In this document: positions 1-10,555 of the stretch, one piece after another
Numbering within the stretch: the stretch's first letter is position 1
Layout of the letters: each line of letters starts with the position of its first letter
Source of the DNA: Sporopachydermia quercuum
Taxonomy: Eukaryota > Ascomycota > Sporopachydermiomycetes > Sporopachydermiales > Sporopachydermiaceae
Direction of reading: 5' to 3'
DNA: 64,000 nt
NCBI GenBank assembly: GCA_001599295.1
Contig: BCGN01000004.1
Coordinates: 558,346 to 622,345, forward strand
The notes under the pieces: model-generated
Database searches by the model: none
The model's input: the letters and a program-made list of their open reading frames with translations, nothing else
What the model was told of the DNA's origin: nothing
Position numbers and translations under genes: made by a program

Positions 1-3000
1 TTCTGAAGTAATTTTAACGTCTTAACGTGTATTAATGTGTGTATTTTTGGTCCTAATATCATTTTTTTGTCTTCCGTTTTTCAAAATACATAATTAGACC
101 TGAGTTTGATCTCAAACTATTTGTAATATCGTAATACCCAATTTTACCAGCGTTTACGGCCAAAACTGCAAGTCTGGGTGCCACATGTTTTTCAGAACTT
201 CAAGCACAGGTTCCAATCAAAGTTTGATCCATTTTTATTAGAAAGATATACGTAGTGTTTTCATTCTTTTTCACTGAATCAATAGTCGTGAGATGATTAA
301 TAGCATGTTTCACTTTTCTTCTCCCAGATCAATCAAACNTATCTTGCTAGGTATTTGCCATGGTAGCTAGCGCAGCGTTTTGCAAGTCCTACGCTTATTT
401 ATCGCAATAAGATCAAGGTTTCAGGAAAAACAGAAAATCGATGTTTGAAAAGATAGTGTTTGTTTGTCACTGCATAATACCTTAATTTTTTAGTAAGCCA
501 ATGATGATGTAAAAACACTTAGAGTTGAAGTTAAGATTTGAGCTGTCTTGGCAACCTAAGTTGTAACCTTAATTGGTAAACAGAGAGAAATAATAGGAGT
601 CTGCATAAACGGCTAATATAATCAGCATATGCTGATCTCTAATAATTGAATATACACTTTCTACAATATAAAAGTGGTAGATGGTTGCATGGGTTACTTT
701 TCTAATAGAGTAGTTACCTCTATTTTGGTTGAAAGACCCCAATATTTAAATAGCTTTTAGAGAAATGCTAAAACGTTGTTGTATTTTAGGTTTAACATCA
801 AAGTCTCACATGTACCTTACTTTATCAACATGTTTAGAACTTGTGTGTTACTCTCCTTTCTTCCACAGTTTGGCTAAACTTGGTTCGCATGAAGTTCCCT
901 ATTAGGGAAATTCCCCACTTCTTTGCTGGTGTTGCATGCGAAGAATAATTAGTATAATGCAGTACAATAATAGATAAACCTTCACAGACAAGAAAAAATA
1001 AAAAATAAAAATCAAAAGACCTTTCAAATCTTCTCGGAAATGACAACTGTGTGCAGTGTTGTGTTGAATATGACGGTCAAAATTTATGATATTGATTGAT
1101 ACACTAAAGTTCAGAAAAGAAGAAAGTTTCATCGAAAGTTTTATTTGTGGAGTATAAATTCCAATTTGATACCAAGTCAATGCTTTCACCAGTTTTCATT
1201 AATGAAGCCTTTACAACTCAAAAATCTTGACGCTTTTTTGCCATTAGAAGCACCTAGATAGATTAGCGGTCATATATTCTACCGTTTATTATTTGTCTAC
1301 GAAAAATAAAATTATTGACAATCATCTCGTAATTTTGTCTTAGAAGCACATTAATTTAATAAAGTTCGAATATGAATAAAATTACACTGTAATAGCTAAT
1401 TGGCTAATGAATTAAAATTAAGAAATAAATTGAGTTTCTGTTATTTATCGTCTGAAAGGCTAACGGTTTTAGAATCAGCATTCCGCGTTTGAAAATTTGC
1501 CGTAGTAAAATGGTGATTTATCTGAAAATTCCAAGTAATGCACAATATGCATGGGGAAGCGAAATTTCGGGTCCTAGAAATAGCGAGTAGTTGCTGCGAA
1601 CATCAAGTGAAACGAAAAAATCTTTAGCGAGAAGTTAAACTATTAAAAGAAGATCTCATAGAATATTGATATACGAGTTCCAGAAAATAATTCGAGATGT
1701 TGTCCATAAAATCTAAAATCATGTAAAGGTTCCTTTCATGTAAGAGGGAGACAACCCAGTTGAAAGATATTGCTTGATTTGAATGAAAGAAAGAGTGGTT
1801 AAAATACAGCTAGACAGCTGAATATCCTATGTTTTTTGCGATCATACAAAAGAGATTCAGTAGTGGCTGAGTGTTTTTGTTAGAGCAAAAACTCTCAAAT
1901 ACATGATTAATCTCCGGCGCCTCGGCAGATAGCAGCTGGGTAAAAAACCAACTCCCAGTAGAATATATCTTGTGGCTCAGCTTTTCAAACTGCTATGACT
2001 AATAATTAAACACATTTCATATTGTTTGAGCTTTTAATTCACTCACAATATGATTGTTCAATTGATTGCAGTCGTAATAGAATTTTACATAATTCTCCCA
2101 TTACAACTAATTATTCGACTTCAGCCACCAATTATATCTCATCTAGGTGATAATCCACTATTTAGGAAACTCACAAGCCTTACGTTTGCTACTGGGAGGT
2201 GGCTTAATTGCCTAATCCAGAAAAGGTGGCTACAAGTCACTAAACGGGCTGCCTTCAGCTTATCTCTTGTCAAACTATTCTGTCTCGATGCAAATGCGCT
2301 TATATTTCCATAGAACTGTCTTTCAATCTTTCTTCCTTCCAAAAAACTTGAACTATATATAATTCACCTGTATATCCTTACTTTATTTTTCACATTATGC
2401 TTACTCCGGGTTTAGCACTCAATCAGTCAACCTCAATGCACAATAAGCAAACTTCATCTTTAAAAGGAAAGTGCTGCAATTCATACAGATTCATTCCTGG
2501 GCCGATATCCTAATTGGGAAANTTCTCGGAACGTTTTAAGAAGTTTCAGTAGAATAATTGCACTAAGATAAATGTGAAATCTACGTCTTGGGAACATCTA
2601 ACGGATATTGCTCTTCTTTAAGTTGTTATTATTTCCGATTATGGAGTTTGGAACAAATTCTATATTATTTTACTTTTAGATATTAAAAGAAGCATTTGTG
2701 ATCATTTCCCACACTATGGAGATAAGGTGGAGCTATGGTGTTCTTGTTCACTTCTTTCTTGTTCTTCTTTTTCTCATTTTCTTCTTAGTTGCTGTTAATG
2801 ATGGCTATCAGTAAGGAGATTCAGATGAAAAATATAAGGGGAAAAGAATAGGATGAAGGAAATCGGGGTAAAATGCCATTATTGTTAAGACCGAGAAAGT
2901 TTGAGGCAAAGTATTAATTTGTTGTACCCTAAGCAAACTGTGAACATAAGTGTCATTTGACATTGATTAGAAATTGAGAGAGACTCTTGAATAAAAGAAA

Positions 3001-3080
3001 ACGTAGACCAAAGTGACGGGAACAATTTGAAAGAGTTAGTAGTTTAGAATATCATTTAGAAATAGAATGGTGTTTTGAAA
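1..3080. other. Long non-coding left flank, presumed upstream region of the Medusa-like gene
   Basis: I see no convincing gene here. Open frames on both strands are short (under 100 codons), mostly lack sensible starts and match no family I know. Points of note are a 15-base perfect palindrome at 895-909 and a three-codon uORF at 3067-3078 just ahead of the next gene. Three kilobases without a gene is long for a yeast. Long upstream regions are common for developmental regulators, so I infer it is mainly promoter and leader DNA. An unstructured ncRNA cannot be excluded. Confidence 0.5.
3067..3078 (+). promoter_or_regulatory. Three-codon uORF two bases before the Medusa-like start
   Basis: ATG GTG TTT TGA ends two bases before the main ATG at 3081. 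If the transcript leader includes it, a scanning ribosome would meet this minimal uORF first, and termination so close to the main start would favour either stalling or local re-initiation. The leader extent is not known from sequence alone. Confidence 0.35.
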
Positions 3081-4733
3081 ATGGAGTGGAATAGCTCTGT
3101 GAGCATGGATGAAAGCTCTTTGACAGATATTGTTCAATCATATCCTACAATCTCAGAATACTTGAGTATCGGTGACTTATCATCAGAAGGTTTCCCAGTT
3201 ATGAAGCGCAGTCGATGTATTTTGAATCCTTACAATGATGGTAGTGTTGGTATATCTCTAGAAAACGCACAAAATGGTTTCGATCAACATTATGTATCGA
3301 AGCAAATGAATGAAGGACTGTCTTTCACAACAGACTCAACATCTGATGGTGATACTGTTTTGAAATTAGCTATCTCCGGAAATGACGCCTTTCCACCGGA
3401 TGGATTTGTGTTTGGTGAGAATTATGTGAATGGTGAGGGGTCAATTACTATAGACAGAACCGTCATCCGCTCCGATAAGCCCAGTTTGGCTAGACATACA
3501 AAGAGTTCCAGTAGGATTCACCCAAATAGTTTGCCTCTCCCAAAGAAGTTTATTTCTCAAAACATACAATCGCCTTCTAGTGATCGTACAGCATTTGTTC
3601 CCGAAAATGATTCTACTTTCAACAGAAAAAATGAAGAACCATCAATAATTTTTGGTGACTTTTCTCCAATGGCAAGAGAATGTAATAGTGATTACTTAAT
3701 GTCTCAACCAATAGATTCTTCTTTAACTTTAGGCTGTGCGATTTCTCAGTCAGAGCAGGAAGAACTTTATAGTGATGACCTGACAACTGCTGGCCTGAGA
3801 TCATTGTTTTCTTCCAGTGTCCCACTCTCTTTTGATTTCCCACAGAAACCTGTATTCTCTACTAGATCCCAATCTGCTGCTTCTTCCAGCTTAGATAATC
3901 CCTCTGAAGAGGAAATACTCCCTTTTCTGCCTAATATGACTGCAAATGAATCAGAATCACTAGAGTACCAACACTCAACTTCCGAAAATGAAAACATTAC
4001 GCAACTAAAATCCTTTCCTAGTGTTTTGAATGAAATCTTTGACCAAAATGAAGCTATAAAGGCTTCGTACTCACAACAAATTGGAAGAACAAAAGAGAAA
4101 AGTAATATACTCCATGAGTATATCATTTTCAGAAACGTTGGATCTAGAGCTCCAGGTAGTAATGAGAGGTTCAGAAATTTAGACCTATTGCTAACTGGAG
4201 TACCATGTGAAGATATACCTAAAGCTTGGTCAGAAGAAGAGATTAAGAATCATCGCAGGATTGTTCAATTTCGTCGAACACACAATGGGACATTAGTCAA
4301 AGCTGATGTTTCAATTGCTCCAGAAAGTCGATCTACGGATCTCCACAACTCAATTATAGAAGTCAGCTGTCTCAGATGGGACGATCAATATTGGATAACA
4401 AGTGTTGAGCTGATTTTGACAATTGAGTTTCTAGTTGGCTTTTATGAAAGAAAATATGATCCCAGAGAGTTGTCAATAGATGATAAAAACGAAGAACTGA
4501 GGGTTGAAAGAAGAAGAATCAAAAGTAATGTGCTCAAGAAATTCTTACATCCTGTGACATTATCGGAATCTTGTAGACCAGACTTTTACAGAGCAATCAT
4601 GAGTTATGAATCTCGAATGCCCAGAAATTTCCGAAAACCAATTAAAGTGATGGAATGGAGTAAATTAGAAAATGCTTTGGTGGCCACGATGAAATATTAC
4701 ACAGTGTTGGAAAGAACAAGGATCGAGAAATGA
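3081..4733 (+). CDS. Medusa (MedA)-like transcriptional regulator, DUF7082 family
   Basis: The predicted protein has 550 residues. The first ~340 are Ser/Asn/Glu-rich and look disordered. The region from about 382 to 545 matches what I recall of the DUF7082 domain of Aspergillus MedA and its relatives. Cues are an AWSEEE start, IVQFRR, WITSVELI, and a PRNFRKPIKV-W-KLENAL stretch near the C-terminus. MedA-family proteins control conidiophore and biofilm development in filamentous fungi; their biochemical activity is poorly defined and they act in the nucleus. I chose the ATG at 3081 because the TTG two codons earlier is not a credible start. S. cerevisiae has no obvious orthologue, so function here is inferred from the family only. 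Long empty flanks on both sides fit a heavily regulated gene. No introns are needed. Confidence 0.72.
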   Translation: MEWNSSVSMDESSLTDIVQSYPTISEYLSIGDLSSEGFPVMKRSRCILNPYNDGSVGISLENAQNGFDQHYVSKQMNEGLSFTTDSTSDGDTVLKLAISGNDAFPPDGFVFGENYVNGEGSITIDRTVIRSDKPSLARHTKSSSRIHPNSLPLPKKFISQNIQSPSSDRTAFVPENDSTFNRKNEEPSIIFGDFSPMARECNSDYLMSQPIDSSLTLGCAISQSEQEELYSDDLTTAGLRSLFSSSVPLSFDFPQKPVFSTRSQSAASSSLDNPSEEEILPFLPNMTANESESLEYQHSTSENENITQLKSFPSVLNEIFDQNEAIKASYSQQIGRTKEKSNILHEYIIFRNVGSRAPGSNERFRNLDLLLTGVPCEDIPKAWSEEEIKNHRRIVQFRRTHNGTLVKADVSIAPESRSTDLHNSIIEVSCLRWDDQYWITSVELILTIEFLVGFYERKYDPRELSIDDKNEELRVERRRIKSNVLKKFLHPVTLSESCRPDFYRAIMSYESRMPRNFRKPIKVMEWSKLENALVATMKYYTVLERTRIEK

Positions 4734-7700
4734 CAAGGAACGAAGTAAAATGACGAATGGGTAATGACTGATGAAAACAATAGATAGTTTTTCTTTTTTT
4801 TTTTTTTTNNNNNNNNNNNNNNNNNNNNNNNNNNNNNNNNNNNNNNNNNNNNNNNNNNNNNNNNNNNNNNNNNNNNNNNNNNNNNNNNNNNNNNNNNNNN
4901 NNNNNNNNNNNNNNNNNNNNNNNNNNNNNNNNNNNNNNNNNNNNNNNNNNNNNNNNNNNNNNNNNNNNAATGTTGATTTGAAATAGTGAACTTATGAACA
5001 AATAGTAACGAATTATGAATGTATAGATGTTCTCATAAAAAATGTTTTTGTTATGAGGTTAAGCAGAGCAAGTTGGCTGATGATAATATCATAGAATCAA
5101 TATATATGTATTTGATGTCAACAAGTTTGCATCATTTGAAGGTCCATTTACTTCATGGAATGAAATGAAGAAAAAGAGTACTATCTACACCTGCTATTAG
5201 ACTTGAAACCTTAACAACTTTAATCAGTATCATAATTTTAGCAATTGATTAAAAGGTTTCATCCAACGGGAAGGATGAAGAAGAATTAGTTCAAACATAT
5301 ATCGTTTCTATCTTAATCAGAAACAAGGCTCATTCAACGGCAATCTCTACTCAGAAGAAATGAAGACGAGGTAATTCCTCAAAAATCGCTATCAAAAAGC
5401 AGTAGGTGTAATAATGTTGTAAACTATTATAATATTATTAACGTTTAATACTTAAATATATTATAGATACTATTTAATATAAATATTGTTCGTATGTTTT
5501 AGTAGATGTAGTTTCATCATTAAAAATAAAGCCTGTACGTAAAATGTACATAGAAGTCAATAATTTAAAGTTTAATTTTAAAGTTACACTTGAAGAAGAA
5601 ACAAATTTTGCTGAAAAAACCAAACTTAGACTTACTCAATAAAGTTTGTCTAAAGAAAGCTTGATCATTCAAAAAGAAAGTATGTTCACTGTTTACACTA
5701 TCACTGATCGGTTCTGAGCCCAGGGAATAGGAATTAATTTCATTCATTTTATTATCCCTTTTCCTCGTATTATAATGTTATAAGCATCTTCCTGTTCCCT
5801 AACTAGGGGGAAATTGCATTGATTGAAAGATGAGCTTAAATCGGAAACTAACCCCAATATCATGTTATTAATTATAGCTTTCGCAGGTCAATGTCTTGAT
5901 GGACATTGTAATAGCAGCGATACTAATTTTTCCTTCTTTTCTTTTTTGGTTCCTTATAAAATGCTTATAACAATAGTACTATAAAACATTCCTTGCCCAT
6001 AAATTATAGGTCTTTCAAGCCGTTAGTACCTTCATAAACCGAAAGAATAAGCTCGTTCTANGAGGCCCAATACTACCCATATGTAAGCTGTTAATTGATA
6101 AACACAATATAATATAGTGTAAACAGCGACGCATTCAGTTTTGCTTATCAATAGCTAATTTATAGCACTTAAATAAAATGACTACTCACGTCAGGAAGTG
6201 TGGGCAAGTTGATTTAGCCTTCGGGGTATATAGGTGTACCTTATAGCAGACGTTTTATCCTATCCCGAAGTCACCGAATCAAGAAATGGTATATGCTGTT
6301 ATAAATAAAATAAAAAGAATCCTTTGGGGGNAACGTCAATTTACCTGTCTCGAAAAATTACAGACTTCAGAACAGATTTTATGTCTATTCGTTCCATTTT
6401 GGTTGTTCACCATCCATAAACGTACTTCCGATAGCCATCCCAGTGGTACACCATGTGATGCGAGAATGATAAAGTAGGAGGTATAAATCGTATGTAGTAA
6501 ATCGGGTAGTAGTTAATAAATTGAAAGACAACAGTATCAATAAGCAAGAGCTCACGACTTCAAATTATAACGGGCGTATCCACACGAGCTATTAGTAGGA
6601 ACAAATAGCATTGCTTTGTACGTCTCATATTTAAATCTAACAAGTATCTAAAACCTAAAGAATCTAATTTATATTGGTAACCTACTTGAAATTCTAAAAA
6701 CAAAGAATAACCACTCAAAGTAAGTAATCAAGTATCGTCTCATGACTCTAGATGCCTCAATTTCAATCCTTATCAATATAATTAGAACATGTCTAACATT
6801 TTTTCGATGATCGATTATAAATGGCAAAGAAATAGAGTCTACATTGCGCGTGAAGACAAATAGAAATTGTGGTTCCCTATTCGAGCAATATTCGGTTAGA
6901 ACTCCACTAGTTGTAAAAGCGAGGCTGCTTCATCATGAGAAATATCATTTCTCTTATCTATATCAACAAGCATGCCATATAATAACTCAAAGGTCGTACC
7001 ATTTGATTTCCTATTTACCAGTTCACAGAATTTCAAACCAAATTTGTCTCAGGCTACCTCATTTAACTATAAAACACTTATCTTATCATGTATATGGTAT
7101 ATACTATCAAACAACCCTTCCATCAAATTTTTTGTTTTGGGCTGAGAAACTTTCATTCTTTTTTCTTAATTACTTCAGCTTATTATCATCTCAAAATGTA
7201 AGCTTAACATTTGAACATAATCGGTTGGTTAATCTATATTTATTTATCATCAAAGCATTCCAAAGCAGTTACTTAAAAACGTCATCGGTTCCGCTAAAAT
7301 TCGATCACCAACTAATCAATCTTCATTTACATTTCCTAATCAAGAGAATTTCTTTAACGGTGCTTTCCCCGGATTAATTATAAACTTTAATTAAAATTGT
7401 AATTGGTAGAATATGAAATCATCATCGTATGAGCTGATTCATGTAGTCTAAAAATTGTTCAACTTTTGGTATTTTTATGATTTGAAAGTTCAATAAGTAG
7501 AGAAGTCAAGTAACTTTCACTTTATGGTTGCTTATCATATGGTATAAGTCAGTTGTATGGTATTCACCCCACATTGATATCATCGCAAATAAACTTCTGT
7601 CTGCATTCAACATACATATACTCAATTGCATTTTAAGGTTCGTATAACTATAGCTTACTATATTAGGAATTATTTTATCTCGGTAAGAAAGCCGTATCTG

Positions 7701-8028
7701 GATAAATCTGGGGAATCGGTCAAGTTCCCGTTATAAAGGTGGAGGGAGTATTATAAAGCAGTATCATAGTAATTACAAAAAAAGAAGCTACTGCAGTGGA
7801 GCTTTTGAGATGTTTTAAAATATTCGATATAGGAATATAGGGTTTCACAACCCAAGTATGTGTAGATATTTCTNTTGGATACATAAAAGGAGGTGTTTTC
7901 CCAGTGAAGATTTTCTGTTCTGTACTGTAAGTTCCGTCAAGAATTTCAACCAGATCCAAGAGTAAATAAAAGTAGTACCACAAATAAAACAAAGGCTACA
8001 GATTACTCAAACAATCAAGTAAACAAAA
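4734..8028. other. Long intergenic region containing an assembly gap
   Basis: About 3.3 kb separate the Medusa-like gene from MIOX. A run of 160 N (4809-4968) starts directly after a poly-T tract, so the gap is probably a homopolymer assembly break. I find no recognisable gene. The longest open frame (6844-7377, +) contains no internal methionine and no ATG start, so I do not call it. The remainder is AT-rich and presumably holds the 3' UTR of the left gene and the promoter of MIOX. Confidence 0.5.
4809..4968. other. Assembly gap of 160 N
   Basis: A run of undetermined bases lies immediately after a T homopolymer, 75 bases past the Medusa-like stop codon. True length and content are unknown, so a small feature such as an ncRNA could be hidden here. 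Confidence 0.97.
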
Positions 8029-8973
8029 ATGGCACCATCTGTAGTTGCAACATTAACCGAACCTACTCTCATCAGAACTGATGAGGGAGGCAAGTTGGAA
8101 ATTATCGATGAAAGTGTTCTTGAAGTTAACGTTCTCAAGGACCAGCTTAGAAGTGACAACTGGAAGGCAGAATCACATTTCGATACGGAAAAGGACAAGA
8201 CTCAATTTAGAAGATATGAAGAAGCTTGTGATAGAGTCAAGATATTCTACAAAGAGCAACATGAAAAGCAAACTGTAGCTTATAACTTGCAGGCGAGAAT
8301 TAATTTCAAATCTAAGACCAGAGCTCAAATGACTATCTGGGAAGCACTTGAAAGATTGAATACTTTGATTGATGAATCTGATCCTGATACTGAGTTATCT
8401 CAAATTGAACATGCTTTACAAACGGCTGAAGCTATGAGAAGAGATGGTAAACCTAGATGGATGCAATTAACTGGNTTATTGCACGATATGGGAAAACTTT
8501 TATACTTTTTTGACGCCCAGGGGCAATGGGATGTTGTTGGTGATACATTTCCAGTTGGTTGCAGGTTTTCGGACAAGATCATCTATCCTGATACCTTCAA
8601 GAATAATCCTGATTACGATCACCCTATCTATTCAACCGAAAACGGTATTTATACCCTTGGCTGTGGTCTTGATAATGTCATGCTTTCTTGGGGTCATGAC
8701 GAATACATGTATCATGTTTGCAGAGATCAATCCACATTACCTGATGAAGCTTTGGCTATGATTCGCTACCATTCTTTCTATCCTTGGCATAGAGAGGGTG
8801 CCTATCACCACCTTATGAATGAACATGACGAAAAGATGTTGGAAGCTGTCAAAGCTTTCAATCCATATGATCTGTACTCTAAGTCTGATGACTTATGTGA
8901 TGTTGATAAGCTTAAGCCTTACTATTTGGAATTAATTGATGAATTCTTCCCCAACAAGGTCGTTAACTTCTAA
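8029..8973 (+). CDS. Myo-inositol oxygenase (MIOX, EC 1.13.99.1)
   Basis: The 314-residue protein is MIOX along its whole length. The enzyme uses a mixed-valent di-iron centre and O2 to cleave myo-inositol to D-glucuronate in the cytosol, the first step of inositol catabolism. All six expected metal ligands are visible: His128 ([10 protein letters not shown]), His152-Asp153 (LHDMGKL), His223 (SWGHDEY), His248 (RYHSFYPWH) and Asp281 (YDLYSK). The C-terminal DVDKLKPYY stretch is also typical. The start follows an A-rich leader, and length matches animal and plant enzymes apart from a slightly longer N-terminus. One undetermined base (8475) falls in a four-fold degenerate Gly codon, so it is silent. 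S. cerevisiae lacks this enzyme. No other catabolic pathway gene lies beside it. PIS1, the competing consumer of inositol, is 34 kb away. Confidence 0.96.
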   Translation: MAPSVVATLTEPTLIRTDEGGKLEIIDESVLEVNVLKDQLRSDNWKAESHFDTEKDKTQFRRYEEACDRVKIFYKEQHEKQTVAYNLQARINFKSKTRAQMTIWEALERLNTLIDESDPDTELSQIEHALQTAEAMRRDGKPRWMQLTXLLHDMGKLLYFFDAQGQWDVVGDTFPVGCRFSDKIIYPDTFKNNPDYDHPIYSTENGIYTLGCGLDNVMLSWGHDEYMYHVCRDQSTLPDEALAMIRYHSFYPWHREGAYHHLMNEHDEKMLEAVKAFNPYDLYSKSDDLCDVDKLKPYYLELIDEFFPNKVVNF

Positions 8974-9500
8974 GTTAGTTAAGATCTTGCAAATGATTTT
9001 GAACGGCTGAATTAATGTAATTGTATAGTGGCTCTATCAGGTGTTGATTAATCGAGACTTTGGTTTCTATGATATAACTTATGATTCAGAAGGTAGAAAA
9101 TTCAATCCACTCGTACTGTTGTAAAAGTATACTTGACAATTGGCAAATTGTAAATAAAAGCTTGAAACCCTTGTGATCTTTGTTAAAGAACCTCGACTGA
9201 AAACTGGAATGGTTATGTAATCATTAAATGCTGTACTATCATCACGTCTCGCTGTATGCCACCATTTTCATGATGAGACAAATGACGTTGCAATAAATTA
9301 CTGATAATGTAATCATAAAAGTTATTTTTCCTCTCATTACGAGTATCTACTTATCTTCCTACGATTGTCTCTAATCAAATGGCACCTTGAAAGAGCATTA
9401 TCTGTTAGATGAAAACTTATGGCAATTGCCACGATTTACTTTGACGCTTTTGTATTCTTCACTTATATATAGTACTCAGTTAACTACATTATCATTGAAA
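8974..9500. other. Intergenic MIOX to ECM15-like
   Basis: About 530 bases with no recognisable gene. Both neighbours run rightwards, so it should hold the MIOX 3' UTR and the promoter of the next gene. I see no distinctive motif. Confidence 0.5.
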
Positions 9501-10127
9501 ATGGTTAACCTAACTTGTGTCGCAGATATCTGTCTCATCCCAGTAAGTATACCAAGCAATCAACCGTGAGCTATTATAGTAGTTATAGCACAGGGAATGA
9601 TCATATATATTAGACCATATCAGTTTAAATCTAACATATAAGCAGCTAGCCACTCCAACTACATCTGTTTCAGAATATGTTACAGCGGTTGTCAAGCATG
9701 TTCAAAGTAGTGGCCTAGACCATTGTTTACATAGTGCTGGAACTACTATTGGTATGTACTATGTAATATCTTTTGCTCAAATGCCGGCTTCATGAGCAAT
9801 GAGAAGAAAACTTCAAAATTATACGTGTCAATTGAATCAACTAACACATTTGCTTTATTTAAAGAAGGGCCTTGGGATGACGTTATGCGTGTAATTGGAG
9901 AAGCTCATGAATTAGTTCATAGTATGGGAGTTCTAAGAATTCAAAGCGATATCCGAATTGGAACAAGGTAAGTTCTTTATCGCTNAACTAAGGGAATTAG
10001 GCAACAACCACATTGAATTCTTAAAACTAGCATTTATATTAACTATCTGAACAGAACTGACAGGAAACAACATTTCAGCGAAAAGGTTGATTCTGTCAAA
10101 TCCAAGTTAGAGGCAAGCAAAGAGTAA
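9501..10127 (+). CDS. ECM15: ECM15/MTH1187-family protein (UPF0045, thiamine-binding fold), 4 exons
   Basis: Exons 9501-9542, 9646-9751, 9865-9967 and 10055-10127 give a 107-residue protein close to S. cerevisiae Ecm15 (104 residues). Family hallmarks are CVADICLIP at the start, [16 protein letters not shown] in the middle and DIRIGTRTD near the end; the last two are each rebuilt across an intron. Structures of relatives show a small ferredoxin-like fold that binds thiamine or related ligands, but the cellular role is uncertain. Introns of 103, 113 and 87 nt start GTAAGT, GTATGT and GTAAGT; the first two have CTAAC branch sites and the third has a weaker TTAAC. An unresolved base lies inside intron 3. 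Three introns in 324 coding bases is unusually dense for a yeast gene. It converges on the RMND1-family gene. Confidence 0.93.
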
Positions 10128-10555
10128 TTGGTATTCAAATGAAGAATGAAGATAACTGGGAAATATAACGATCAAATAAACTCCTGTATCGTTAAAAGCT
10201 ACCTTAGTACAATTCTCTATACGATACAAAACAAAAAAAAGTATTATATATAGTGGTTGCAATTGATTATCAGAGCGAGGCAGAAACCTTGGGGCAATGA
10301 TCAACAGAAATTGACGTTTTGTCTTTTTTGTCTTTTTGTCGTTCAAATTGCAACGTTTCCGACTTCTTCCACTCTAAGGTTCAAAGTCATGATCTATTAT
10401 TGATATTGAAAGACAATATATATTTGTCTATTTTACCTTTATGAATAATTGTTGGTTATAGTTTACAGCTGTCTGTTCAGTTTGATTTCTAAAGATCTGC
10501 TGATCCTCTTTGTAGAAAAAAATGTTTGCAACTTGCACCAGCCGTGAATTGAACA
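10128..10555. other. Convergent 3' intergenic region
   Basis: About 430 bases between the stop codons of ECM15-like (+) and the RMND1-family gene (-). No gene or strong motif seen; presumably both 3' UTRs and polyadenylation signals. Confidence 0.5.

Noticed and set aside
6844-7377. 177-codon open frame on the plus strand
   Set aside because: It begins with TTG, has no methionine anywhere, has a low-complexity Leu/Ser/Phe composition and matches no family. I treat it as a chance frame in AT-rich DNA.
8872-8874. Possible CUG codon reassignment (Ser or Ala clade)
   Set aside because: This CTG lies at MIOX Leu282, a position that is Leu in animal MIOX (DLY). The tRNA-Ala genes here have anticodon AGC, not CAG. 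The standard code is the simplest reading.
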